A DNA stretch of 15,804 nt from Lentimicrobium sp. (GCA_013336205.1 JAAXUD010000013.1:1-15804), one strand, 5' to 3'; positions 7,524-15,095 are shown, counted from the stretch's first letter. The notes: a model not told the origin generated them from the letters alone. Made by a program: numbers and translations.

Positions 7524-10079
7524 ATGATACAATTCAGACTGAACGGCGAAACAATATATTTTGACGGCAAACCGGAAACCAGGCTGCTGCAATTTCTGAG
7601 ACTTGAAAAGAAGATCACCTCGGTAAAAGACGGATGTTCCTGCCAGGGAGCCTGCGGCGCCTGCATGGTTGAGATCAACGGGGAAGCAAAACTGTCGTGC
7701 ATGACTCCCCTTGCGAAACTTGAAAATGCCAATGTAAATACGCTCGAAGGAATTCCCGATGAAATCAGGGATGTGATTGCCACGGCTTTCGTGGAAAAAG
7801 GCTCCGTACAGTGTGGGTTTTGCACGCCCGGGTTCCTGATGCGGACAAAAATTCTATTGCAGAAAAACCCCAATCCTACCCGTGAAGAGATCAAACAGGC
7901 GCTCACTTTGAACCTCTGCCGGTGCACTGGTTATGTGAAAATTATTGACGGAATTGAAGAGGCCGCCATCCGGTTATCCTTGAAAAATGAGTCTGACAAG
8001 CCGGAAATTCCCGGACACGTCGGAACTTCCTACCCAAAATATGAAGCGTATGAGATGGCCGTTGGTCAACGAAAGTTTGTGAACGACCTGGAATTTAATG
8101 GAATGCTTTATGGCGCGTTGCTGTTTTCGGAACATCCGAGAGCCGTTGTAACTGAAATAGATACGAAAGTTGCAGCAGAACTACAAGGCGTTATCCGGAT
8201 ATTTACTGCCGATGATATTCCCGGCGATCGCTATGTCGGACTTATATATAAGGATTGGCCGCTGATGGTCGGCATAGGCGAAACCACCCGGTATATCGGC
8301 GATGTATTGGCCGGCGTTGTTGCTGAAACAGAAGAAATAGCGCGGCAGGCCGCCCGGCTGATCAAAGTTGTTTACGAAGTACTTGAACCTGTTACCGATC
8401 CGCACGAAGCAATCAAACCCGGCGCTTCACCGGTCCATTCCCATCATGACAACCTGCTGGAAACCTGCAAAGTATACAGAGGAGGCCATGCTGATGAGAT
8501 CATCACCGGTTCTGCTTTTGTAGCATCAGGAATTTACCAGACCCAACGCATCGAACATGCCTTTCTCGAAACAGAAGGTGCGATAGCAATGCCTGACAAG
8601 GACGGAATACATCTCTACTCCAATGGCCAGGGCATATACGTTGACCGCAAACAGGTTGCCTCCGTCCTCGGATTGCCGGATGAGAAAGTCAGGGTTACCC
8701 TGGTTTCAACCGGTGGTGGCTTCGGCGGCAAGGAAGATATGACCGTGCAGGGACATGCCTCCCTCTTTGCCTGGTTATTGAAATGTCCTGTCAAAGTGAT
8801 TCTCAACAGGGATGAATCCATCCGCATGCATCCCAAACGGCATCCGGTTTATATGGATATGAAAGTTGGCTGTGACGAAAACGGAATGCTGACCGGTTTG
8901 AAACTCTACGCGGTGGGTGATTCCGGCGCTTATGCTTCGGTCGGCACCAAGGTTATGGAGCGGGTGGCCGGACATGCAACAGGGGCCTATCATTTCCCCT
9001 GCGTAAACCTTGAAGCCCTCACGGTTTATACCAACAATATCCCCAGCGGAGCCATGCGCGGTTTTGGAGCCAACCAGGTCGGCTTTGCACTCGAAGGTTG
9101 TATCGACGACCTCTGCAAACAGGGAAATTTCGACCGCTGGCAATTCCGCTTCAACAATGCCCTGACTGAGGGCAAAATGACTGCGACAGGTCAGGTGTTG
9201 AAAGGAGGCGTAGGTGTCAGAGCATGCCTTGATGCCATAAAACCATACTATGATAATGCACGGATAAAAGGCCTGGCCTGTGGCATCAAAAACAGCGGCG
9301 TTGGCAATGGCATGGCCGATTTCAGCGATGTGATCATTGAAATTATTTCAGAAAACGAAGTGCACCTTCAACATGGCTGGACTGAAATGGGACAAGGCGT
9401 ACACACCATTGCCCAACAGGTGCTTTATCAGGAAACAGGCATCTCGCCAGCCATCGTTAAGGTTACGGTGGATTCCTCCGCTGGCATCCCAACCGGCATG
9501 ACCACCTCGTCCAGGGCAACCGCTTTGCTGGGCAATGCCATCCTCGATGCCTCAAAACAGATCCGGGAGGATCTGAAAAGTCATTCATTCAAAGAACTCG
9601 CCGGTAAAACCTATAAAGGAACTTATTCTTACGACCTGACAACAAAACCCGGCGCGGATGTGAAGGATATCATCACCCATTTTGCCTATGGCTATGCTAC
9701 GCAACTTGTAGTTCTGGACGAAAGCGGCAAAATAGAAACTGTTTACGCTGCCCACGATGCCGGAAAAATCATGAATCCGCTTATGTTTGAAGGTCAGGTA
9801 GAAGGCGCTGTGCACATGGGACTGGGATATGCCTTATCGGAAGACCTGCCGATGGTTGACGGGCACCTTGTTTCCACAAAAATGCGCGATCTAAAAATCT
9901 TACGGGCAAAGGATATGCCTGAAGTTGTGGTGTTGGGTGTGGAAGTCAAAGATCCGGTTGGCCCTTACGGCGCCAAAGGATTGGGCGAAATCGGACTGGT
10001 TCCGACTGCAGCAGCAGTGGCGAATGCGATGTGGGCGTGGGATGGAAAGAGGAGGTTTGAGTTACCCCTGAAGAAATGA
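7524..10079 (+). CDS. xdhD: Selenium-dependent-type xanthine dehydrogenase/molybdenum hydroxylase (fused Fe-S and Mo domains)
   Basis: The 851-residue product starts with a plant-type 2Fe-2S domain (cysteines 38, 40, 44, 47, 59) and the all-helical second 2Fe-2S domain (C97, C100, C132, C134 in QCGFCTPG and LCRCTGY). From about residue 170 it is a xanthine dehydrogenase/aldehyde oxidase molybdenum domain: GGGFGGKED at 397-405, MRGFGANQ at 511-518, EMGQGVHT at 621-628, and GAKGLGEIG at 816-824 carrying the probable catalytic glutamate E822. No FAD domain is present, and no FAD subunit gene (ygfM/coxM type) is nearby. The length and the ygfK/ssnA context fit the selenium-dependent xanthine dehydrogenase family. 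These enzymes hydroxylate purines such as xanthine or hypoxanthine at a Mo centre with a sulfur or selenium ligand; the substrate here is inferred. No in-frame UGA selenocysteine is expected, since the selenium is in the cofactor. Named xdhD by neighbourhood and layout. Confidence 0.9.
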   Translation: MIQFRLNGETIYFDGKPETRLLQFLRLEKKITSVKDGCSCQGACGACMVEINGEAKLSCMTPLAKLENANVNTLEGIPDEIRDVIATAFVEKGSVQCGFCTPGFLMRTKILLQKNPNPTREEIKQALTLNLCRCTGYVKIIDGIEEAAIRLSLKNESDKPEIPGHVGTSYPKYEAYEMAVGQRKFVNDLEFNGMLYGALLFSEHPRAVVTEIDTKVAAELQGVIRIFTADDIPGDRYVGLIYKDWPLMVGIGETTRYIGDVLAGVVAETEEIARQAARLIKVVYEVLEPVTDPHEAIKPGASPVHSHHDNLLETCKVYRGGHADEIITGSAFVASGIYQTQRIEHAFLETEGAIAMPDKDGIHLYSNGQGIYVDRKQVASVLGLPDEKVRVTLVSTGGGFGGKEDMTVQGHASLFAWLLKCPVKVILNRDESIRMHPKRHPVYMDMKVGCDENGMLTGLKLYAVGDSGAYASVGTKVMERVAGHATGAYHFPCVNLEALTVYTNNIPSGAMRGFGANQVGFALEGCIDDLCKQGNFDRWQFRFNNALTEGKMTATGQVLKGGVGVRACLDAIKPYYDNARIKGLACGIKNSGVGNGMADFSDVIIEIISENEVHLQHGWTEMGQGVHTIAQQVLYQETGISPAIVKVTVDSSAGIPTGMTTSSRATALLGNAILDASKQIREDLKSHSFKELAGKTYKGTYSYDLTTKPGADVKDIITHFAYGYATQLVVLDESGKIETVYAAHDAGKIMNPLMFEGQVEGAVHMGLGYALSEDLPMVDGHLVSTKMRDLKILRAKDMPEVVVLGVEVKDPVGPYGAKGLGEIGLVPTAAAVANAMWAWDGKRRFELPLKK

Positions 10080-10309
10080 AGTACGAATTACGAATGACGA
10101 ATTAAGTGCGAAGTACGAATGACGAATTAAGTGCGAAGTACGAATGACGAATGACGAATTAAGTACGAAGTACGAATGACGAATGACGAATAAAGTACAA
10201 ATGACGAATGGCGAATTAAGTACGAAGTGCAAATGACGAATGACGAATTAAATACGAAGTACGAATGACGAATAAAGTACGAATGACGAATGAGGAGTTA
10301 CAAATAATA
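10079..10309 (-). repeat. Array of heptamers (ATTCGTC family) with 25/32-base higher order
   Basis: From the last base of the xdh stop codon to about 10309 the plus strand is built of heptamers such as AATGACG, AATTAAG and AAGTACG. A 4-base unit (TGCG, TACG or TACA) follows each AATTAAG/AATAAAG-like block. These blocks start at 10100, 10125, 10157, 10189, 10214, 10246 and 10271, so the steps are 25, 32, 32, 25, 32 and 25 bases, i.e. 4+7n with n of 3 or 4. Read on the minus strand it is the same CATTCGT-like family as at 6224-6272. Together with 10310-10357 it makes up the 278-base gap between xdh and the next gene; no promoter or terminator is recognised there. Confidence 0.9.
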
Positions 10310-10357
10310 AAAATGAATAGTAATCAACCAGGACATTCATAATCAAACATTATTCTG

Positions 10358-10726
10358 ATGAGTATTGAGAAATTGAAGCAGCGGTATAAAGATTTTGCGA
10401 TTAAAGTTGCTGAATTGATTCGAGAATTGCCGGTGAACAATATCAATAACCCTTATTGCAACCAGCTCATTCGTTCGTCGAGTTCAGCGGCTGCAAATTA
10501 CCGGGCGGCATGCCGGGGAAAATCAACTTCGGATTTTATCAATAAACTTAAAATTGTTGAAGAAGAATTGGACGAGGCAATTTTTTTTCTTGAATTACTA
10601 GCCCACTTCAATTCCGGATTTAAGGAGAAAATCATACTTATGATAAATGAAGGCAATGAACTGCTTGCTATTACCGTTCAATCAATAAAGACCTCCAGAC
10701 TTAATCAAAATCCAAATAAAAAGTAA
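10358..10726 (+). CDS. Four-helix-bundle protein, 23S rRNA intervening-sequence (S23/IVP) family
   Basis: The 122-residue product is almost wholly helical. It carries the family signature NQLIRSSSSAAANYRAA at residues 35-51, then a charged helix KLKIVEEELDEAIFFLELL (63-81). This family was first seen encoded in intervening sequences of 23S rRNA genes, and it is related in fold to Avd, the accessory protein of diversity-generating retroelements. A nucleic-acid-binding, pentamer-like bundle role is known only for relatives; the function here is unknown. It interrupts the purine operon, and repeats of one family in opposite orientation flank it (10079-10309 and 10774-10801). That suggests insertion as a cassette. 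It is unlikely to act in purine breakdown. The start at 10358 is the first in-frame ATG and matches the usual beginning of the family. Confidence 0.88.
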   Translation: MSIEKLKQRYKDFAIKVAELIRELPVNNINNPYCNQLIRSSSSAAANYRAACRGKSTSDFINKLKIVEEELDEAIFFLELLAHFNSGFKEKIILMINEGNELLAITVQSIKTSRLNQNPNKK

Positions 10727-10773
10727 ACAATTGAATTGCAGGAAACCAATGCCGAGATTTGAAAAACAATCCC

Positions 10774-10801
10774 AATTCATCATTCGTCAATCGTAATTCG
10801 T
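10774..10801 (+). repeat. Four heptamers (CATTCGT family) before ssnA
   Basis: Four units in register (AATTCAT, CATTCGT, CAATCGT, AATTCGT) lead into an AT-rich stretch and TTTCACATG, the last three bases being the ssnA start. Positions 10782-10802 can pair with 10082-10102 in the large array with 20 of 21 bases complementary, enclosing the four-helix-bundle gene. Confidence 0.8.
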
Positions 10802-10818
10802 AATTAAATAAATTTCAC

Positions 10819-12081
10819 ATGTCAATCTTCTTAACCAACGGCACATACATCGATTCTGAAACACTGGAATTCACCAAAACGAATATTCTGGTTGAAGAAG
10901 GAATCGACGGAAAAATCATCCTGACTCAGGATACACAAACTGTCGCGGAAGACAAGGTGATCGACTGTTCAGGAAGATACATCACCCGTTCCTTCGCCAA
11001 CGGTCATCACCACGTTTATTCAGCATTGGCCCGCGGAATGGGAGCTCCAAAGAAAAACCCGGAGAACTTCGAAGAGATTCTGCAATATGTGTGGTGGACG
11101 CTCGATAAGGCCCTTGACCCGGCGATGATCCGCTCCAGCGCGCTGGTCACGGCCATGGCCTGCGCCAAAAACGGAGTCACTTTTGCCATCGATCACCATG
11201 CTTCTCCAAATTCAGTTAAAGGTAGCCTTGAAATTATTGCGCAAGCCTTTGATGAAGTTGGCGTCGGCCATTTACTGTGCTATGAGATTTCAGACCGCGA
11301 CGGACTGGATATCGCGCAAAAAGGCCTGGAGGAAACAGCTGACTATCTCTCAAAAAGACAAGGACTGGTTGGACTACACGCTTCTTTCACCGTTGGGGAT
11401 GAAAGCCTGAAACAAGCAGTAGCCCTGGCCAGAGAAACAAATTCCGGCATTCACATCCATGTGGCCGAAGATCTTTCGGATGAAGCCCATTGCCTGGAAA
11501 CCTATCATTCACGGGTTGTTGACCGCCTTGCAAAGGCCGGCGTACTCAACTTCCCGAAAACCATCCTCGGCCATTGCCTGCACCTGGACAACTACGAGCG
11601 TAAGCTGTTGGAGAATTCTCCGGTTTGGGTTGTGCAGAATATGGAAAGTAACCTGAACAATTCAGTAGGTCTTTTCAATTCTATGGGATTGAGCGAACGC
11701 ATTATGCTGGGTACCGATGGCATGCACAGCGACATGCTCCGGAGCGCCAAAGCAGCCTTCTTTGCAGGTCATACGTTCGATTCCATTGACTATGTAGAAT
11801 CTTACCGACGCTTCAGAAACGTTCACAATTACCTGAATTCCAATAACTTCAAAGGTGATGGCGATAACAACCTGGTGGTACTTGATTACGACACACCTAC
11901 CCCATTTAACAGCAGTAACTTTTTAGGTCATTTCCTTTTCGGGCTGGAGTCAAAACATTTACAGCATGTGATTGCCAGGGGCAAAATCATTGTAGAAAAC
12001 GGGAAGTTAACCACTGTCGATGAGGATAGAATTCTGAAAGAAGCGCGGGTTCAGGCGGAACGTCTCTGGTTAAAAATGTAA
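10819..12081 (+). CDS. ssnA: SsnA family amidohydrolase
   Basis: The 420-residue product is a metal-dependent amidohydrolase of the SsnA type, a family tied to ygfK and selenium-dependent hydroxylases. Metal ligands seen are H63 and H65 in NGHHHVYSALARG, H214 and E217 in IHIHVAEDLS, H252 in GHCLH, and D300 in MLGTDGMHSD. Substrate is not established for the family; deaminase or ring-hydrolase action on a purine product is likely from its relation to guanine and atrazine-type deaminases. E. coli SsnA is about 440 residues. Here the usual PG before the first metal motif is RSFA, and the G-x-L-x-x-G-x-x-A-D-L stretch before VVLDY is replaced by a short NNFKGDGDNNL (342-352), explaining the shorter length. 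It follows the repeat cassette by 17 bases and has no clear promoter of its own. Confidence 0.9.
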   Translation: MSIFLTNGTYIDSETLEFTKTNILVEEGIDGKIILTQDTQTVAEDKVIDCSGRYITRSFANGHHHVYSALARGMGAPKKNPENFEEILQYVWWTLDKALDPAMIRSSALVTAMACAKNGVTFAIDHHASPNSVKGSLEIIAQAFDEVGVGHLLCYEISDRDGLDIAQKGLEETADYLSKRQGLVGLHASFTVGDESLKQAVALARETNSGIHIHVAEDLSDEAHCLETYHSRVVDRLAKAGVLNFPKTILGHCLHLDNYERKLLENSPVWVVQNMESNLNNSVGLFNSMGLSERIMLGTDGMHSDMLRSAKAAFFAGHTFDSIDYVESYRRFRNVHNYLNSNNFKGDGDNNLVVLDYDTPTPFNSSNFLGHFLFGLESKHLQHVIARGKIIVENGKLTTVDEDRILKEARVQAERLWLKM

Positions 12082-12100
12082 CACCTTGCCTTCTTTAGTC

Positions 12101-12116
12101 TAACTTTGCAAAAGTT
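12101..12116 (+). promoter_or_regulatory. Candidate -7 element and small palindrome before the YgjV-GNAT gene
   Basis: TAACTTTG (12101-12108) fits the TAnnTTTG consensus exactly and lies 20 bases after the ssnA stop and 56 bases before the next ATG. It overlaps an inverted repeat, AACTTT (12102-12107) and AAAGTT (12111-12116). No good -33 box at normal spacing is seen; the TTG at 12086-12088 is too close. The gene group from 12164 to 14838 may therefore form its own transcript. Confidence 0.5.
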
Positions 12117-12163
12117 TTCAACCAAACCGGCTTGTCCAAGTCCGGATAAAAATCTGTTTCTTC

Positions 12164-12787
12164 ATGGATATCAGTATATTACAATGGGTAGGATACCTTG
12201 CCTCCGTTATCATCGCCGCCTCAATGACCATCAATTCCATCCTGAAATTCAGATGGATAAATCTTGCGGGGGCCGTCACGTTTTCAACTTATGGATTTCT
12301 AATCGGGGCACTTCCGGTTGGATTCCTCAATGGGTTTATCGCTTTTGTTGATATTTATTACCTCTATTCCATTTATTCGAAAAAAGAAGTTTTTGAGATC
12401 CTGGAAGTCAGGGCCGACAACCGTTACCTGATGCGTTTTCTGCAATTTCACGATAAGGATATTCAGAAGTTTTTCCCTGGGTTTGCCTATAAGCCTGAGA
12501 TGAATACCGTCAGTTTCTTTATTCTCCGCGATATGGCCGTTGCCGGGATTTTTCTGGCCCATCGTGAGAAAGAGCATTGCCTGGTGGTCGGACTGGATTA
12601 TGTTTTACCTGAATACCGCGACTTTAAAAACGGCAAATTTATCTACCTCAGGCTTCGGGACCGCTTTATTGGCGACGGTTTTAAAAAAGTAATTGCTGAA
12701 GGAAGCAGTGAAAAGTACACAACCTATCTTAAGAAACTCGGTTTTTCGCCCAATCAGGAGGGGTTATATGAAAGGGAACTTTATTAA
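12164..12787 (+). CDS. Membrane protein: YgjV-like N-terminus fused to a GNAT-like domain
   Basis: The 207-residue product has three hydrophobic segments (about residues 7-27, 31-50 and 53-69) in a pattern like the YgjV inner-membrane family, with I-L-x-F-R-W-I-N-L-A-G following the first. A soluble domain from about 75 to 207 looks like an acetyltransferase of the GNAT fold: strands around FFILRDMAVAGIFLA and CLVVGLDYVLPEYRDF, then a helix and TYLKKLGFSPNQEGLYERE at 187-205, the usual end of GNAT proteins. The acyl-CoA loop is not a clear Q/R-x-x-G-x-G/A, so activity is uncertain. It may be a sensor or transporter-associated protein. It sits between ssnA and hyuA on the same strand, probably cotranscribed with hyuA 48 bases on. 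No role in purine use is known. Confidence 0.75.
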   Translation: MDISILQWVGYLASVIIAASMTINSILKFRWINLAGAVTFSTYGFLIGALPVGFLNGFIAFVDIYYLYSIYSKKEVFEILEVRADNRYLMRFLQFHDKDIQKFFPGFAYKPEMNTVSFFILRDMAVAGIFLAHREKEHCLVVGLDYVLPEYRDFKNGKFIYLRLRDRFIGDGFKKVIAEGSSEKYTTYLKKLGFSPNQEGLYERELY

Positions 12788-12835
12788 CCGTATCATTCTG
12801 ACAAAAAATAGCCTTATTTGTATAAATTTACCTCT

Positions 12836-14158
12836 ATGGAGTCGAAATTAATCCTCAACGGCACCCTGATAAATGCCGGATTCATCCTAAAGGCTGACCT
12901 GCTGGTTACCGATGGAAAAATAGCAGCCATTGATGATAACCTTCAAAATCAGAATCCTGATTCTGATTTTATTGATGCTACCGGCAAGCTGATTTTCCCG
13001 GGGGGTATCGACCCGCATGTTCATTTTGCATTGCCCACGCCAGCTGGCCCTTCGTGCGATGATTTCCTCAGCGGAAGCCGGGCTGCCATTGCCGGTGGCA
13101 CTACTTTTTTTATGGATTTTGTAACACCCGGCAGAGGGCAATCCCTGCAGGAAGCACTTGAATACAGGCTGAAAGAAACCGCTGAAAGTCAGCTGGAATG
13201 TGGCCTTCACATGGGCATTACCTGGTATGATGAAACCATTCCGGAACAGATGTGCTGGTGCGTGAAAGAAGCCGGTATCAGCTCTTTTAAGGCATACCTG
13301 GCTTACAAAGGCAGCATCGGCATTGAATATTCCGAATTGGAACAGGTGATGAAAACCGCAGCAAGTCTGGGCGCTGTGGTTTTGGTGCACTGCGAGGAAG
13401 GAGATGACATCCTGACAAAGCAAAAGGAATTCCTGAAACAGGGGAAAACAGCTCCGGTTTATCATGCACTGTCACGTCCTGCTGAAACGGAAGCTGAATC
13501 AGTAAGGAAAGTGGTTGACCTTTGCCGGAAAACAGGCTGCCGCACCTACATCGTTCACACTTCTGCAGCTCAGTCGATTGAATATATCCGGCAAGGGAAA
13601 AAGGAAGGTCTGCCGCTCTATTGTGAGACCTGTCCCCAGTATCTGCTGCTCGATGAAAGCGTCTATCAAAAACCTGCTGCTGAGTCATTGAAATATGTAA
13701 TCAGCCCGCCCATCCGCAGCAAAGCGGATCAGGACTCCTTGTGGCTGGCCGTGCAGGATGGCACCATGGATGTAATCTCCACCGATCACTGCCCGTTCAA
13801 CACGCTTGGGCAGAAAAACCAGGGCATGCACGATTTTACGAAAATTCCCAATGGGGCCGGAGGCGTGGAGCACCGCTTGAAACTCATTTATACTTATGGT
13901 GTGCTGACAGGAAAAATTAGCCTGCAGCAGTTTGTCGCATTAACATCAACCAACGCTGCTAAGATTCTCGGGCTTTATCCCCGGAAAGGCGAAATAGCGG
14001 TAGGTTCTGATGCCGACCTGGTGATCTGGGACCCGGATTTCAGCTCCGTAATTTCTGCTGAAAACAATATACAGACGTGCGATGAGGATATATTTGAGGG
14101 GATGGATGTGAAAGGAAATGCCTGGAAAGTAATAATCAACAGGGACCCTTTACGATAA
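12836..14158 (+). CDS. hyuA: D-hydantoinase/dihydropyrimidinase family amidohydrolase (HyuA)
   Basis: The 440-residue product has all ligands of the dinuclear-metal cyclic amidohydrolases: H61 and H63 (DPHVHF), the lysine that becomes carboxylated K152 (SSFKAYLAY), H185 (VLVHCEEGD), H241 (YIVHTSAAQS) and D317 (VISTDHCPFN). These enzymes open five- or six-membered cyclic amide rings such as hydantoin and dihydropyrimidine; in the ygfK/ssnA set HyuA is linked to purine-ring breakdown. It is slightly shorter than the 460-residue E. coli HyuA, mainly at the C-terminus. The open frame begins at an earlier ATG (12818), but the ATG at 12836 gives MESKLILNGTLI, the family start. The phosphatase follows after 17 bases and is probably in the same transcript. 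The natural substrate is inferred. Confidence 0.92.
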   Translation: MESKLILNGTLINAGFILKADLLVTDGKIAAIDDNLQNQNPDSDFIDATGKLIFPGGIDPHVHFALPTPAGPSCDDFLSGSRAAIAGGTTFFMDFVTPGRGQSLQEALEYRLKETAESQLECGLHMGITWYDETIPEQMCWCVKEAGISSFKAYLAYKGSIGIEYSELEQVMKTAASLGAVVLVHCEEGDDILTKQKEFLKQGKTAPVYHALSRPAETEAESVRKVVDLCRKTGCRTYIVHTSAAQSIEYIRQGKKEGLPLYCETCPQYLLLDESVYQKPAAESLKYVISPPIRSKADQDSLWLAVQDGTMDVISTDHCPFNTLGQKNQGMHDFTKIPNGAGGVEHRLKLIYTYGVLTGKISLQQFVALTSTNAAKILGLYPRKGEIAVGSDADLVIWDPDFSSVISAENNIQTCDEDIFEGMDVKGNAWKVIINRDPLR

Positions 14159-14175
14159 CTGAATTCCAGAGAATT

Positions 14176-14838
14176 ATGAAGCAAAGAGTATTTGCCATCA
14201 GTGACATTCACGGGTGCTATGACCGGTTCAGAGAAATGGTTGAGCAGCATATTGTTCTCTCGAAATCCGACAAGTTGATTCTTTTGGGTGATTATATTGA
14301 CCGTGGGACCAACAGCAAAGAGGTAATTGATTACATCATAGCGCTTCAGAAATCCGGATATGACGTCATTCCGTTAATGGGCAACCATGAGGCCATGCTG
14401 CTGGACGCCCTGGCAGACCCTTCAGGTGTGACGTTATGGTTTGTAAACGGCGGTCATAAAACGATGCAGAGTTTTGGTATCAGCAGATTGATTGAATTTG
14501 ATCCCTATTACATTGATTTTTTTAGGAACCTAAACTATTATTATGCAGTTGAAAATTTCCTTTTTGTTCATGCAGGATTTAATGACTCTATAGAAGATCC
14601 ATTCAGTGACAGGAGAAGCATGCTCTGGGAAAGCAGACAGGAATATCAGCATCCACTGCTAAAAGGAAAGACCATTATCCATGGCCATCAGACGATAAAG
14701 CTGTCGTCACTTATAGACAGCATAGATAAACATGCCCGGGTTATCAACATTGATACAGGGTGTGTTTATGCACATCCTGAAGAATACGGGAGACTTACGG
14801 CATTTGAAATAAATTCTTTTTCAATTGTTTCAATTTGA
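14176..14838 (+). CDS. PPP-family serine/threonine phosphatase-like metallophosphoesterase
   Basis: The 220-residue product has the three PPP metal motifs: SDIHG (9-13; D10, H12), GDYIDRG (38-44; D39, D42, R43) and GNHE (69-72; N70, H71). FVHAGF (130-135) and IIHGHQT (167-173) supply the remaining metal ligands. It resembles the small lambda/PrpA-type phosphatases that act on proteins or on dinucleoside tetraphosphates. The start at 14176 is 17 bases after hyuA, so it belongs to the same transcript, though a link to purine metabolism is not established. The substrate is unknown; phosphoprotein and Ap4A are both possible. A stem-loop at 14846-14889 probably ends the transcript. Confidence 0.88.
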   Translation: MKQRVFAISDIHGCYDRFREMVEQHIVLSKSDKLILLGDYIDRGTNSKEVIDYIIALQKSGYDVIPLMGNHEAMLLDALADPSGVTLWFVNGGHKTMQSFGISRLIEFDPYYIDFFRNLNYYYAVENFLFVHAGFNDSIEDPFSDRRSMLWESRQEYQHPLLKGKTIIHGHQTIKLSSLIDSIDKHARVINIDTGCVYAHPEEYGRLTAFEINSFSIVSI

Positions 14839-14845
14839 AGTATAT

Positions 14846-14889
14846 ATAAAACAGAATTTGCGATTAGCGAATCTCGGAATCTGTTTTAT
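14846..14889 (+). terminator. Stem-loop, probable transcription end after the phosphatase gene
   Basis: A perfect 10-base inverted repeat (ATAAAACAGA at 14846-14855, TCTGTTTTAT at 14880-14889) with a 24-base interior lies 8 bases after the stop at 14838. The interior can form a second, weaker stem (TTTGC/GCGAA). The right arm itself supplies TTTT and an ATTTTTT run follows at 14900-14906, so it resembles a terminator without being a textbook one. Confidence 0.55.
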
Positions 14890-14923
14890 GGCCTCTTATA
14901 TTTTTTAGTTTAGGGTTCTCAGG

Positions 14924-15083
14924 GGTACGCGTCAGAAGCCTGCCCGACGAAATGAAATGCAGGCGGGATAAGACGCGCACCGACTTGCCGACCTTATTCT
15001 TTTCTTCGGTTCCAGTGGTATGCGTCATAAGGTAAGACGCGCACCGACTCTACTTACCCGAGAAGATAAGATGCGCAAGGACT
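14924..15083. repeat. Two tandem structured elements plus a degenerate third copy
   Basis: TAAGACGCGCACCGACT occurs at 14969-14985 and again, identical, at 15033-15049; a copy with three changes lies at 15067-15083. Each exact copy is the right arm of a stem: 14924-14933 pairs with 14972-14981, and 15017-15026 pairs with 15036-15045, each with one A-C mismatch at the same place. Inside the first, GCCTGC (14938-14943) pairs with GCAGGC (14959-14964). With the stem-loop at 14846-14889 this accounts for the 257-base gap between the convergent phosphatase and ygeW genes; no open frame is supported there. Confidence 0.8.
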
Positions 15084-15095
15084 ACCCCATATTTT

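Noticed and set aside
10079..10309. CRISPR array
   Set aside because: The repeated unit is 7 bases with no unique spacers, and no cas gene is present.
12106..12351. Open frame overlapping the start of the YgjV-GNAT gene
   Set aside because: It is out of frame with the clear membrane protein at 12164 and shows no domain pattern.
12814..12830. Promoter just before hyuA (CTTATTTG-like or TAAATTTA -7 element)
   Set aside because: The first is a poor match; the second is only 5 bases from the ATG, so it would leave no leader. Read-through from upstream is more likely.
14839..15095. Purine riboswitch or other aptamer
   Set aside because: No known aptamer core is seen, and the region lies between the 3' ends of convergent genes, where a riboswitch would have no gene to control.
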